NCBI RefSeq assembly: GCF_901827205.1
Contig: NZ_LR594675.1
Coordinates: 6,318,001 to 6,382,000, forward strand
Length of the DNA: 64,000 nt
Direction of reading: 5' to 3'
Source: Variovorax sp. PBS-H4
GTDB lineage: Bacteria; Pseudomonadota; Gammaproteobacteria; Burkholderiales; Burkholderiaceae_C
Made by a program: the position numbers and the translations under genes. Positions 56,296 through 64,000 of this stretch are shown one piece after another. The notes beneath the pieces are model-generated. The model worked only from the letters and a program-made list of their open reading frames with translations, was not told the origin of the DNA and did no database searches. Positions within the stretch are counted from its first letter, which is position 1; every line of letters starts with the position of its first letter.

Positions 56296-56960
56296 CGAGC
56301 GCCAGACCCTTCGACGCAGTGACCAGCCCGGCGGTGGCAATTCGGCGCAGCAACGTGGACACCGACATGATCATCCGGATCGAGAAGTCCATTCTGCCGC
56401 CGCACACGCTGGGACCTTATGGCTTCGAAAGCCTGAAGATGCGCGACGACGGCTCGCCTGATCCCGACTGTCCTCTGAACGATCCGCGGTACGCTGGCGC
56501 ACGCATCCTGCTCGCGGATGACAACTTCGGCTGCGGCTCATCTCGCGAGGCGGCGGTCTGGGCCCTCGCGGGCATGGGCATCCGCTGTGTGATCGCCCCC
56601 AGCTTCGGCGACATCTTCTTCAACAACTGCTTCCAGAACGGCATTCTGCCGATCCGGCTGTCGCAGGCGCAGATGGAAGCCCTTTTCGCCGCCTGCGATT
56701 CGGCCCAGGCCCTCACGGTCGACCTTCGCAACTGCGCGATCACCACGGCTGAAGGCCAGAACGTCCTATTTGCGGTCGACGAAGCTCAGCGGGAGTCCTT
56801 GCTGACGGGGAGCGACGAGGTCGACAGGACGCTCGAGATGGATGATGACATTCGCGCATGGCAGCAGGCGGACCGGCAGCGCAGGCCCTGGGTCTGGACC
56901 GCTCAGAACCGGGCCACGACACCGGCCGTCTTCAAGGCGCAGTTCTTTCAGCGCCAGTAG
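56292..56960 (+). CDS. LeuD-like hydro-lyase small subunit
   Basis: A 222-residue swivel-domain partner of the LeuC-like protein. VAIRRSNVDTDMIIRIEKSI and LLADDNFGCGSSREAAVWAL are the signature, followed by CVIAPSFGDIFFNNCFQNGI. The start is GTG within GTGA of the upstream stop, indicating translational coupling. With the large subunit it should form a heterodimeric Fe-S hydratase. Confidence 0.85.
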   Translation: MTSARPFDAVTSPAVAIRRSNVDTDMIIRIEKSILPPHTLGPYGFESLKMRDDGSPDPDCPLNDPRYAGARILLADDNFGCGSSREAAVWALAGMGIRCVIAPSFGDIFFNNCFQNGILPIRLSQAQMEALFAACDSAQALTVDLRNCAITTAEGQNVLFAVDEAQRESLLTGSDEVDRTLEMDDDIRAWQQADRQRRPWVWTAQNRATTPAVFKAQFFQRQ

Positions 56961-57043
56961 TTTGGCTTCGACGCATGCGAAAGACCGATGTGCCCACCCC
57001 TGCGCATCGGCCCGAAATCCCAGGGGATTTGATTGGACGACTC

Positions 57044-57946
57044 ATGCAAACCAAGTTCAAGACCAGTGAACAGAAGACAGCCCGGCTGCGGGAGCTTTTC
57101 AACAGCGGGAAGATTCTTCTCGCACCCGGCTGCTTCAATCCCGTCTCGGGCGTGCTGATCGAGAAGGCGGGCTTCGACGCCATCTACATCTCCGGCGCTG
57201 GAGTCGCGGTGAACAACATCGGGTATCCGGACATCGGCCTGACGACGATGACCGAGATCCTGGACAACGCGCGCAACGTGGTGAACGTGACAAACCTGCC
57301 CGTGATCTGCGACATCGACACCGGCTACGGCAATCCGCTCAACGTCGTACGCACGGTGCGAGACTTCGAGAACGCCGGCGTCGCAGGCCTGCAGATGGAA
57401 GACCAGATCATCCCCAAGAAGTGCGGTCACATCGCCGGCAAGGGACTGGTCTCCAAGCAGGAGATGGTTCAGAAGATCAAGGCCGCGGTAGACACACGGC
57501 GCGATACAAACCTCACGATCTTTGCGCGCACCGATGCGATCGCGGTGGAAGGCCTCGATGCCGCCATCGAGCGCTCCCTCGCCTACAAGGAAGCCGGCGC
57601 CGACGTGACCTTCGTGGAGGCGCCCGGCAGCCTGGCGGACATGAAGAAGATCACATCCTCCATCCCCGGCCTGCACATGGCCAACATGGTGGAGAAGGGT
57701 GGCAGCACCCCCATCATGCCGCCGGCCGAGCTCCAGGAGCTGGGGTTTCATTTCGTGATCTATCCGGGCTCCACCTGGATGGCGGCCATTAAGTCGATCG
57801 AGGAGGTGCTTCAAGTCCTGAAGGAGGACGGCACCACCGAGCGCTATTACGACCGCATGGTGCCCTTTCACGAGAAGGGCAACGAGCTGTTCGAGACCGT
57901 CCGGCTCTCGGACTGGCGAAAGATCGAGGCACGCTACACGAGTTGA
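57044..57946 (+). CDS. isocitrate lyase/PEP mutase-family C-C lyase (dimethylmalate lyase-like)
   Basis: A 300-residue TIM-barrel lyase. LAPGCFNPVSGVLIEKAGFD and ISGAGVAVNNIGYPD open the fold; CDIDTGYGNPLNVVRTVRDF holds metal ligands; MEDQIIPKKCGHIAGKGLVS is the catalytic loop (KKCGH). Members cleave 2-methylisocitrate, 2,3-dimethylmalate or oxaloacetate to pyruvate and a second product. The pairing with LeuC/LeuD-like subunits parallels 2,3-dimethylmalate dehydratase and lyase of nicotinate fermenters. An in-frame ATG 23 codons upstream is an alternative start. Confidence 0.85.
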   Translation: MQTKFKTSEQKTARLRELFNSGKILLAPGCFNPVSGVLIEKAGFDAIYISGAGVAVNNIGYPDIGLTTMTEILDNARNVVNVTNLPVICDIDTGYGNPLNVVRTVRDFENAGVAGLQMEDQIIPKKCGHIAGKGLVSKQEMVQKIKAAVDTRRDTNLTIFARTDAIAVEGLDAAIERSLAYKEAGADVTFVEAPGSLADMKKITSSIPGLHMANMVEKGGSTPIMPPAELQELGFHFVIYPGSTWMAAIKSIEEVLQVLKEDGTTERYYDRMVPFHEKGNELFETVRLSDWRKIEARYTS

Positions 57947-58030
57947 GCAGGGAACACGGGCCTTGCCAAGGCTATCCCGCGCCGCCCCGCCGCCCCAGGC
58001 TTCCCCAAGAATCTCCAGGAGACAAAGGCC

Positions 58031-59026
58031 ATGAACTCACGTCGACAGGTACTCCAATATGGCGCAGGTGCATCGCTGCTGGCGAGCCTTGGCGCGCTTC
58101 CGGCCTGGAGCCAGGCATTCGACACGGTGAAAGTGCTGATGGGCTTCGCCGCAGGTGGCGCGAACGACACCGTCGCGCGCAGCGTGGCCAGCAAGATGGG
58201 CGCAAGCAACTACGTGCGCAGTTCGGCGCTGGTGGAAAACCGCACCGGCGCGGGGGGACAGATCGCCTGCGCGGCGCTCAAGTCCGCGCCCGCCGATGGC
58301 AGCATCATCCTGTGCGCGCCCTTTTCCTGCACCGCGCTCTACCCGCACACCTACAAGACCCTGCCCTATGACCCCCTGCTGGATTTTGCGAGCGTGTCGA
58401 CCGCGGCCTCTTTTCCGCTCATGCTCTCGATAGGTCCGGTCGTGCCCGCCAGCGTGCGGACGCTGCCGGAGTACCTGGCCTGGGTCAAGGAAGACCTGAA
58501 GACGCGGGGCGCCTACGCCAATCCCGGCTCCGGCTCGATTGCCCACTTCGTCGGCGCATTGCTGGCGCTGGAAGCCAACCTGGATATGACGGCGATCGCG
58601 TATCGTGGCTCCGCGCCCGCGGTGGCCGACACGGTGGGTGGGCAGGTCCCCGCGATGGTCACGGGCATCACGGAGCTGCTGGCGCATGCCAGTACAGGCA
58701 AGATTCGCATCCTCGCCACATCGGGGGCGCAGCGCAACGCCTTCCTGCCGGACACGCCAACCTTCGCGGAACAGGGCTTCCGCCGGCTGGTGGCCGAGGA
58801 GGTCGTCGCGTTCCATCTGCCGGCCCGCACGCCGCGCCCCATCGTGGAAGCGGCCAACCAGTCCATCAACAACGCGCTGAAGGATTCCTCGGTGGTCAAG
58901 GCGCTGGCCGGTGTAGGCGTGGCTGCGAAAGGATCAACGCCCGAGGAGCTGGACCAGCTGCTGCGCAGCGAGCATGCACGCTGGGCCGCGTCGATCAAGC
59001 GCATCGGCTTCAACGCGCAGTCCTGA
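58031..59026 (+). CDS. Bug-family TTT substrate-binding protein
   Basis: A 331-residue TTT receptor. The leader MNSRRQVLQYGAGASLLASL has an RR pair and ends near PAWSQA, suggesting Tat-type export. The opening FDTVKVLMGFAAGGANDTVA and RTGAGGQIACAALK match Bug proteins in place but are more divergent than the other five. It is the last gene of the hydro-lyase/lyase operon and probably binds the alkylmalate-type substrate. Confidence 0.8.
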   Translation: MNSRRQVLQYGAGASLLASLGALPAWSQAFDTVKVLMGFAAGGANDTVARSVASKMGASNYVRSSALVENRTGAGGQIACAALKSAPADGSIILCAPFSCTALYPHTYKTLPYDPLLDFASVSTAASFPLMLSIGPVVPASVRTLPEYLAWVKEDLKTRGAYANPGSGSIAHFVGALLALEANLDMTAIAYRGSAPAVADTVGGQVPAMVTGITELLAHASTGKIRILATSGAQRNAFLPDTPTFAEQGFRRLVAEEVVAFHLPARTPRPIVEAANQSINNALKDSSVVKALAGVGVAAKGSTPEELDQLLRSEHARWAASIKRIGFNAQS

Positions 59027-59044
59027 CACCCACTGCCGCATAAA

Positions 59045-59067
59045 AAATGCGCCCCAGGGGCGCATTT
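59045..59067 (-). terminator. intrinsic terminator of gapA
   Basis: AAATGCGCC and GGCGCATTT form a 9-bp stem around a 5-base loop. On the reverse strand the stem is followed by a run of T (CGCATTTTTTATG), so it ends the gapA transcript coming from the right. It lies between convergent genes and may weakly stop the forward operon too. Confidence 0.8.
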
Positions 59068-59089
59068 CAGATCGAACGCAAAGGGCGCC

Positions 59090-60094
<1,005 letters not shown>

Positions 60095-60134
60095 GTGGTT
60101 TGCTCCTGAAGTTGAAAACTGGGGTGCAGCCGGA

Positions 60135-62174
60135 TCAGCGCGCGAGCGCCGCCTCGACCGTGGCAGCGACGTTCTCTGCCGTGAAGCCGAAATGCTTGAA
60201 CAATACGCCGGCAGGCGCCGACTCGCCGTAGGTATCGATGCCGACGGCGGCGGCGACGCCGTACTTCCACCAACCGTCGGTGACGCCCATCTCGACCGCG
60301 ATGCGCGGGGTTCCCTGCGGCAGCACGCTGTTCTTGTAGGCGACGCTCTGGCGATCGAAGGTGGTGGTGGAAGGCATGGAGACCACTCGCACGGCGATCT
60401 TCTTCGCGGCCAGCAGTTCCTGGGCCTTGAGCGCCAGCTGCACTTCGGAACCCGTGGCGATGATGACCGCCTGCAACTTCTTCTTGAGCTCGGGCTCGGC
60501 CAGTACGTAGGCGCCCTTGCTGATGTCGGAAAGATCCTTCTTGGGGGCGTAAGGCAGGTTCTGGCGTGACAGCAGCAACGCTGTCGGGCGCGTGGTGTTC
60601 TGGAGTGCGACGGCCCATGCCACCACGGTCTCGGCCGTGTCCGCCGGGCGCCAGACGTCGAGGTTGGGGATGAGCCGCAGCGAGGCGGCGTGCTCGATGG
60701 ACTGGTGCGTGGGCCCGTCCTCGCCAAGACCGATGGAGTCGTGGGTGAATACATGCACCACGCGTTGCTTCATCAGCGCCGCCATGCGGATGGCGTTGCG
60801 GCTGTAGTCGCTGAACGTCAGGAAGGTGCCGCCGTACGGAATGAAGCCGCCGTGCAGCGCGACGCCGTTCATGATGGCCGCCATGCCGAACTCGCGCACG
60901 CCGTAGTTGATGTGGCGGCCAGGCATGCCGTCGGGCAGCTGTTCGTTGCCTTCGGTGCGCACCACGGCGCCAGTGGCATCGAAGCGCAGCGCCGGCGTGC
61001 TCTTGGTGTTGGTCAGGTTGGAGCCGGTGAGATCGGCGCTGCCGCCCAGCAGCTCGGGCAAGGCAGCAGTAAAGGCTTCGAGCGCCAACTGCGAGGCCTT
61101 GCGCGAAGCGACGGTCTCCGCCTTGGTGTGGGCCGTGACGACCGTATCGAAAGCGGTCTGGTGAAAGTTCTTCGGCAGCTCGCCCTTCATGCGGCGGGTG
61201 AACTCGGCCGCCAGGTCCGGGTACTGCCTGGCATAGGCGGCGAACTTGTCGTTCCACGCGGCTTCACGTTGAGCGCCGGCGGCCTTGGCGTCCCATTCCG
61301 TGTACACGGCCTGCGGCAGATCGAAGGGCTCGTGGGGCCATTGCAGTGCCGTGCGGGTGAGGCCGATTTCGTCCGGCCCCAGCGGCTCGCCGTGGGCCTT
61401 GGCGGTATTGGCGCGGTTGGGACTGCCCTTGCCGATCTGCGTCTTGCAGATGATGAGGATGGGCCGCTCGTCCTGCTGCCGGGCCCGGTGGATGGAGTCC
61501 GACACTTCCTTCACGTCGTGGCCGTCGATCGGCCCGATCACGCTCCAGCCGTAGGCCTTGAAGCGTTCCGCCGTGTTGTCGATGAACCATGGCTTCACCG
61601 GGCCATCGATCGAGATGCCGTTGTCGTCGTAGAGCGCGATCAGCTTGCCGAGCTTCCAGGCGCCGGCCAGCGCAGCGGCCTCGTGGCTGATGCCCTCCAT
61701 CAGGCAGCCGTCGCCCAGGAAGGCGTAGGTGCGGTGGTCGACGATCAGGTGATCGGCACGGTTGAACTCTGCGGCCAGCAGCTTTTCAGCCAGCGCGAAA
61801 CCCACCGCGTTGGTGAAGCCCTGGCCGAGCGGGCCGGTGGTGGTCTCCACGCCGGGCGTGATACCTGTTTCGGGATGGCCGGCCGTCTTGCTGTGCAGCT
61901 GGCGGAAGCGCTTGAGCTCGTCCACCGGCAGTGCGTAGCCCGTCAGGTGCAGCACGGCGTAGATGAGCATCGACGCGTGGCCGTTGGACAGCACGAAGCG
62001 GTCGCGATCGAACCACTGCGGGTTGACGGGGTTGTGCTTGAGGTGATCGCCCCACAGGGCGACCGCCATGTCGGCCATGCCCATCGGTGCGCCCGGATGC
62101 CCCGAGTTCGCGAGTTGAACGGCATCCATGGCCAGCGCGCGAATCGCGTTGGCCATCAAGGCTTGGTTGGCCAT
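60135..62174 (-). CDS. tkt: transketolase
   Basis: A 679-residue thiamine-diphosphate enzyme of the pentose phosphate pathway, moving two-carbon units between sugar phosphates. NSGHPGAPMGMADMAVALWG, TTGPLGQGFTNAVGFALAEK, FLGDGCLMEGISHEAAALAG (ThDP/metal GDG motif), IDGPVKPWF and EDGPTHQSIEHAASLRLIPN (transketolase signature 2) are all present. Length and motifs are full. It is transcribed with gapA and is divergent from the SpeD-like gene. Confidence 0.97.
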   Translation of the reverse strand: MANQALMANAIRALAMDAVQLANSGHPGAPMGMADMAVALWGDHLKHNPVNPQWFDRDRFVLSNGHASMLIYAVLHLTGYALPVDELKRFRQLHSKTAGHPETGITPGVETTTGPLGQGFTNAVGFALAEKLLAAEFNRADHLIVDHRTYAFLGDGCLMEGISHEAAALAGAWKLGKLIALYDDNGISIDGPVKPWFIDNTAERFKAYGWSVIGPIDGHDVKEVSDSIHRARQQDERPILIICKTQIGKGSPNRANTAKAHGEPLGPDEIGLTRTALQWPHEPFDLPQAVYTEWDAKAAGAQREAAWNDKFAAYARQYPDLAAEFTRRMKGELPKNFHQTAFDTVVTAHTKAETVASRKASQLALEAFTAALPELLGGSADLTGSNLTNTKSTPALRFDATGAVVRTEGNEQLPDGMPGRHINYGVREFGMAAIMNGVALHGGFIPYGGTFLTFSDYSRNAIRMAALMKQRVVHVFTHDSIGLGEDGPTHQSIEHAASLRLIPNLDVWRPADTAETVVAWAVALQNTTRPTALLLSRQNLPYAPKKDLSDISKGAYVLAEPELKKKLQAVIIATGSEVQLALKAQELLAAKKIAVRVVSMPSTTTFDRQSVAYKNSVLPQGTPRIAVEMGVTDGWWKYGVAAAVGIDTYGESAPAGVLFKHFGFTAENVAATVEAALAR

Positions 62175-62279
62175 GAGGTCGGAACTTTCTTGGGGAGCAG
62201 GTTGGGGAGCCCGCGATTTTAACGGGCGGTGCCTGGCTTCCGCCCGGAGGCCGGGCAGAGGGCTGATAGAGTGCCGGCC

Positions 62280-62672
62280 ATGCATGGCTTGCACCTGACC
62301 GCAGATCTCCACGATTGCCGTTGCGAGATGCGTTGGCTGGTCGACGCGCAGGACCTGGGCGTCGCATGCGTGGAGGCGGTCGAAGCGGTGGGCCTGCAGG
62401 CCGTGGGCACGCTGTTCCATCCCTTTCCGCCGGGTCCGCGTGGCCCGGGCGGCGTGACGGCCACCGTGCTGCTGGCCGAGTCGCACCTGTGCGTCCACAC
62501 CTGGCCCGAGCAGCGCAGTGCGACGCTCGATGTGTATGTCTGCAATTTCGGCGCCGACCACTCGGCCAGGGCGAGGGCGCTGATGGCGGCGCTGGAGGCG
62601 TTGTTCGTGCCCGGCCGCGCGGAGCGGCATGTATTGCAGCGCGGCGCGATCCAGGCGGAGCTTGGCCAGTGA
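62280..62672 (+). CDS. SpeD-like pyruvoyl decarboxylase (class 1B AdoMetDC family)
   Basis: A 130-residue proenzyme. LLAESHLCVHTWPEQ contains Ser68, the residue expected to become pyruvoyl after Glu67-Ser68 self-cleavage. His73 and Cys88 (DVYVCNF) follow at +5 and +20, exactly as Ser63/His68/Cys83 in the Thermotoga enzyme. S-adenosylmethionine decarboxylase supplies aminopropyl groups for spermidine, though some single-domain homologues use arginine or ornithine instead. The MurU-like gene is coupled by a GTGA overlap. No spermidine synthase is in view. Confidence 0.8.
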   Translation: MHGLHLTADLHDCRCEMRWLVDAQDLGVACVEAVEAVGLQAVGTLFHPFPPGPRGPGGVTATVLLAESHLCVHTWPEQRSATLDVYVCNFGADHSARARALMAALEALFVPGRAERHVLQRGAIQAELGQ

Positions 62673-63412
62673 GCATTCAAGCAATGATCCTCGCCGCGGG
62701 GCGCGGCGAACGCATGCGGCCGTTGACCGACGTGCAGCCCAAGCCCCTGCTCGAGGTGCATGGCAGGCCGCTGATGCAATGGCCCATGGAGGCGCTGGCC
62801 GCCGGCGGATTCGCGCAGCTGGTGGTCAACACCGCCTGGCTGGGCGAACAGATTGCGATGCGCTTCGGACCGCGCCACGCCGCTTCCGACATCGTCTATT
62901 CGCACGAGGGGCGGGACTTCGGAGGTGCGCTCGAGACGGCGGGCGGCATCGTGCGCGCGCTGCCGCTGCTGGGAGCTGTGTTCTGGGTACTCGCGGGCGA
63001 CGTGTTCGCGCCGGATTTCGTGTTCAGCCAAGCGGCGGTGGACCGCTTTGTGGGAGCCGGGCGTCTCGCACACCTGTGGCTGGTACCGAATCCGCCGCAC
63101 AACCCAGCCGGCGACTTCGGGATCTCGCCAGACGGGCTGGCATTGAACGATGCGTCGGCAAAGCACACCTTCTCGACCATCGGCCTGTACCGTGCCGCAC
63201 TCTTTGCGCCGCCTTATTGCCACATTGCGGCCGGCAATCCCGATGGCGTCAAGGCGCCGCTCGCGCCCGTGCTGCGCGCGGCGATCGGCGACGGCCTGGT
63301 CAGCGCCGAGCTCTACAGGGGCGCCTGGACCGACGTCGGGACGCCCGAGCGACTGGCTGCGTTGAATGCGGAAAGAAAACGGCCCGCACAAGGCGGGCCG
63401 GAGCATCGCTAG
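62669..63412 (+). CDS. murU: MurU-like sugar-phosphate nucleotidyltransferase
   Basis: A 247-residue enzyme with the nucleotidyltransferase signature LAAGRGERMRPLTDVQPKPL, the metal Asp in WVLAGDVFAPDF and the terminal GAWTDVGTPERLAAL. These features match N-acetylmuramate-1-phosphate uridylyltransferase of the peptidoglycan recycling bypass; the length also fits. The GTG start overlaps the SpeD-like stop (GTGA); an ATG six codons later is the only alternative and would cut the first beta-strand. The partner kinase AmgK is not in the window. Confidence 0.8.
   Translation: MSIQAMILAAGRGERMRPLTDVQPKPLLEVHGRPLMQWPMEALAAGGFAQLVVNTAWLGEQIAMRFGPRHAASDIVYSHEGRDFGGALETAGGIVRALPLLGAVFWVLAGDVFAPDFVFSQAAVDRFVGAGRLAHLWLVPNPPHNPAGDFGISPDGLALNDASAKHTFSTIGLYRAALFAPPYCHIAAGNPDGVKAPLAPVLRAAIGDGLVSAELYRGAWTDVGTPERLAALNAERKRPAQGGPEHR
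63380..63400 (-). terminator. intrinsic terminator inside the 3' end of the murU-like gene
   Basis: CGGCCCGC and GCGGGCCG form an 8-bp stem around a 5-base loop. On the reverse strand it is followed by GTTTTCTTTC, a T-rich tail, so it should terminate the convergent gene that ends at 63430. It lies in codons of the forward gene just before that gene's stop. Confidence 0.65.
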
Positions 63413-63429
63413 ATCGCGGCACTCGATGA

Positions 63430-64000
63430 TCAGGGCACGTTGGCTGTCCTGAGCATGAAGGGCCGGCCCTCCATCGTGTAGCTGCCGCCGAACTCCATGT
63501 TCATGCCGCCGGTTGGCTGCACCGGACAGCCGCCAGGCGGCTGGCAAGCCCAGGAGGTCCCGCGGTCCGCGAAGATCACGGAGCCGTAGCGGTAGTTCGA
63601 CACCGCCTTGCCCGTGTAGTCCGCAACGCTCAGCACCATGTTGTCGCTGGCGAAGTTGTCGGCATCCTCCACCGCGATCGGGTCGATGATGCGCGAGTCC
63701 TGCAGCGTGCGCACCACGCTGCCGCTGTTGCCGTCGGAGCTGAACCTCACCCACTGGATCTTGCGATCGCCGCGCGAGGCCACCAGCACCTGCTGGTTCA
63801 GCGGCTCGATGGTCTTGTTCTCCGGATCGATCTTCGAGATGGCCAGCGAGGTCGGGTTCTTGCCAACGGCCACGCGGCTCCTCTCGACGACATCCGCGAC
63901 GGTGGTACCGGCCGGCACGTTGCCCAGCCCGTAGATTCGCAGCGAACCGGCCTCGGTAGCGATCCACGCACGGTGCACCGGGCCGAACAGCGTGGTGCGC
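63430..64000 (-). CDS. unrecognised gene, 3' part (cut by window edge)
   Basis: The reading frame is open to the right edge, so this is the last ~190 codons of a longer gene. Recurrent short strands such as SLRIYGLGNVPAG, VLVASRGDRKIQWVRFSSDG and NMVLSVADYTGKAVSNYRYG look like blades of a beta-propeller or another all-beta secreted protein. A Cys pair in WACQPPGGCPV suggests a disulfide and therefore export. A GTG near 63978 could be an internal start but lies within the fold. No family is assigned. Confidence 0.55.
   Translation of the reverse strand, partial: RTTLFGPVHRAWIATEAGSLRIYGLGNVPAGTTVADVVERSRVAVGKNPTSLAISKIDPENKTIEPLNQQVLVASRGDRKIQWVRFSSDGNSGSVVRTLQDSRIIDPIAVEDADNFASDNMVLSVADYTGKAVSNYRYGSVIFADRGTSWACQPPGGCPVQPTGGMNMEFGGSYTMEGRPFMLRTANVP

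Overview
The window is high-GC DNA with the gene content of a soil or plant-associated betaproteobacterium of the order Burkholderiales. The best guess is the Comamonadaceae (Variovorax-like). The basis is six Bug-type periplasmic substrate-binding proteins of the tripartite tricarboxylate transporter (TTT) class, many LysR regulators, the tkt-gapA arrangement and overall codon use. The assignment is an inference from gene content; there is no rRNA or other marker here. I saw no tRNA, rRNA, CRISPR array, insertion sequence or prophage.

0-35 kb is a run of small catabolic islands, each with its own regulator. (1) 1.3-5.8 kb: a LysR regulator, a formylglycine-type sulfatase, a collapsed aminotransferase pseudogene, a Bug protein and a phosphosulfolactate-synthase-like enzyme, suggesting organosulfur use. 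(2) 6-9.2 kb: LysR, an adenosine-deaminase-like hydrolase and a Bug protein. (3) 9.3-16.5 kb: a tightly overlapping operon of HpaI-, HpaH- and HpaG-like enzymes, an amidohydrolase, RidA and a Bug protein, facing a flavin-reductase-like protein and an IclR regulator, with an alpha/beta hydrolase beyond. It looks like the lower part of a meta-cleavage pathway with no ring-cleavage dioxygenase in view. (4) 17-19.8 kb: unrelated single genes (CusF-like remnant, methyltransferase, RibD-like reductase, CsbD). (5) 19.8-24.7 kb: Bug protein, acyl-CoA dehydrogenase, acyl-CoA synthetase and a divergent LysR. (6) 25-34 kb: the only TTT membrane pair (TctA/TctB), MarR, a YdiJ-type FAD/Fe-S 2-hydroxyacid dehydrogenase, a GntR regulator, a class V aminotransferase and a Bug protein.

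34-54 kb is more accessory. An 891-residue protein (34123-36798) carries what I read as a Josephin-type cysteine peptidase core: Gln390, Cys395, His488 and Glu503, with local sequence and spacing like ataxin-3. It may be a secreted deubiquitinase-like effector and is the most exciting item in the window. It is divergent from a FAAL-ACP-C-A-PCP lipopeptide synthetase that lacks a release domain. Then come Mpg, a TetR regulator with two operator-like repeats, two VOC proteins, a 42-residue membrane protein candidate, an M14-like peptidase and a hydrolase. A type I restriction-modification operon (half-size HsdS, HsdM, HsdR, YgjP-like metallopeptidase) follows. It is divergent from a ComEC-like metallo-beta-lactamase-fold protein whose metal ligands appear to be lost.

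54-64 kb returns to metabolism. A GntR/UTRA regulator faces a LeuC-like/LeuD-like/isocitrate-lyase-family/Bug operon across a near-perfect 34-bp palindrome, a layout resembling 2,3-dimethylmalate processing. Next are housekeeping genes gapA and tkt, then a SpeD-like decarboxylase translationally coupled to a MurU-like nucleotidyltransferase, and the 3' part of an unrecognised gene.
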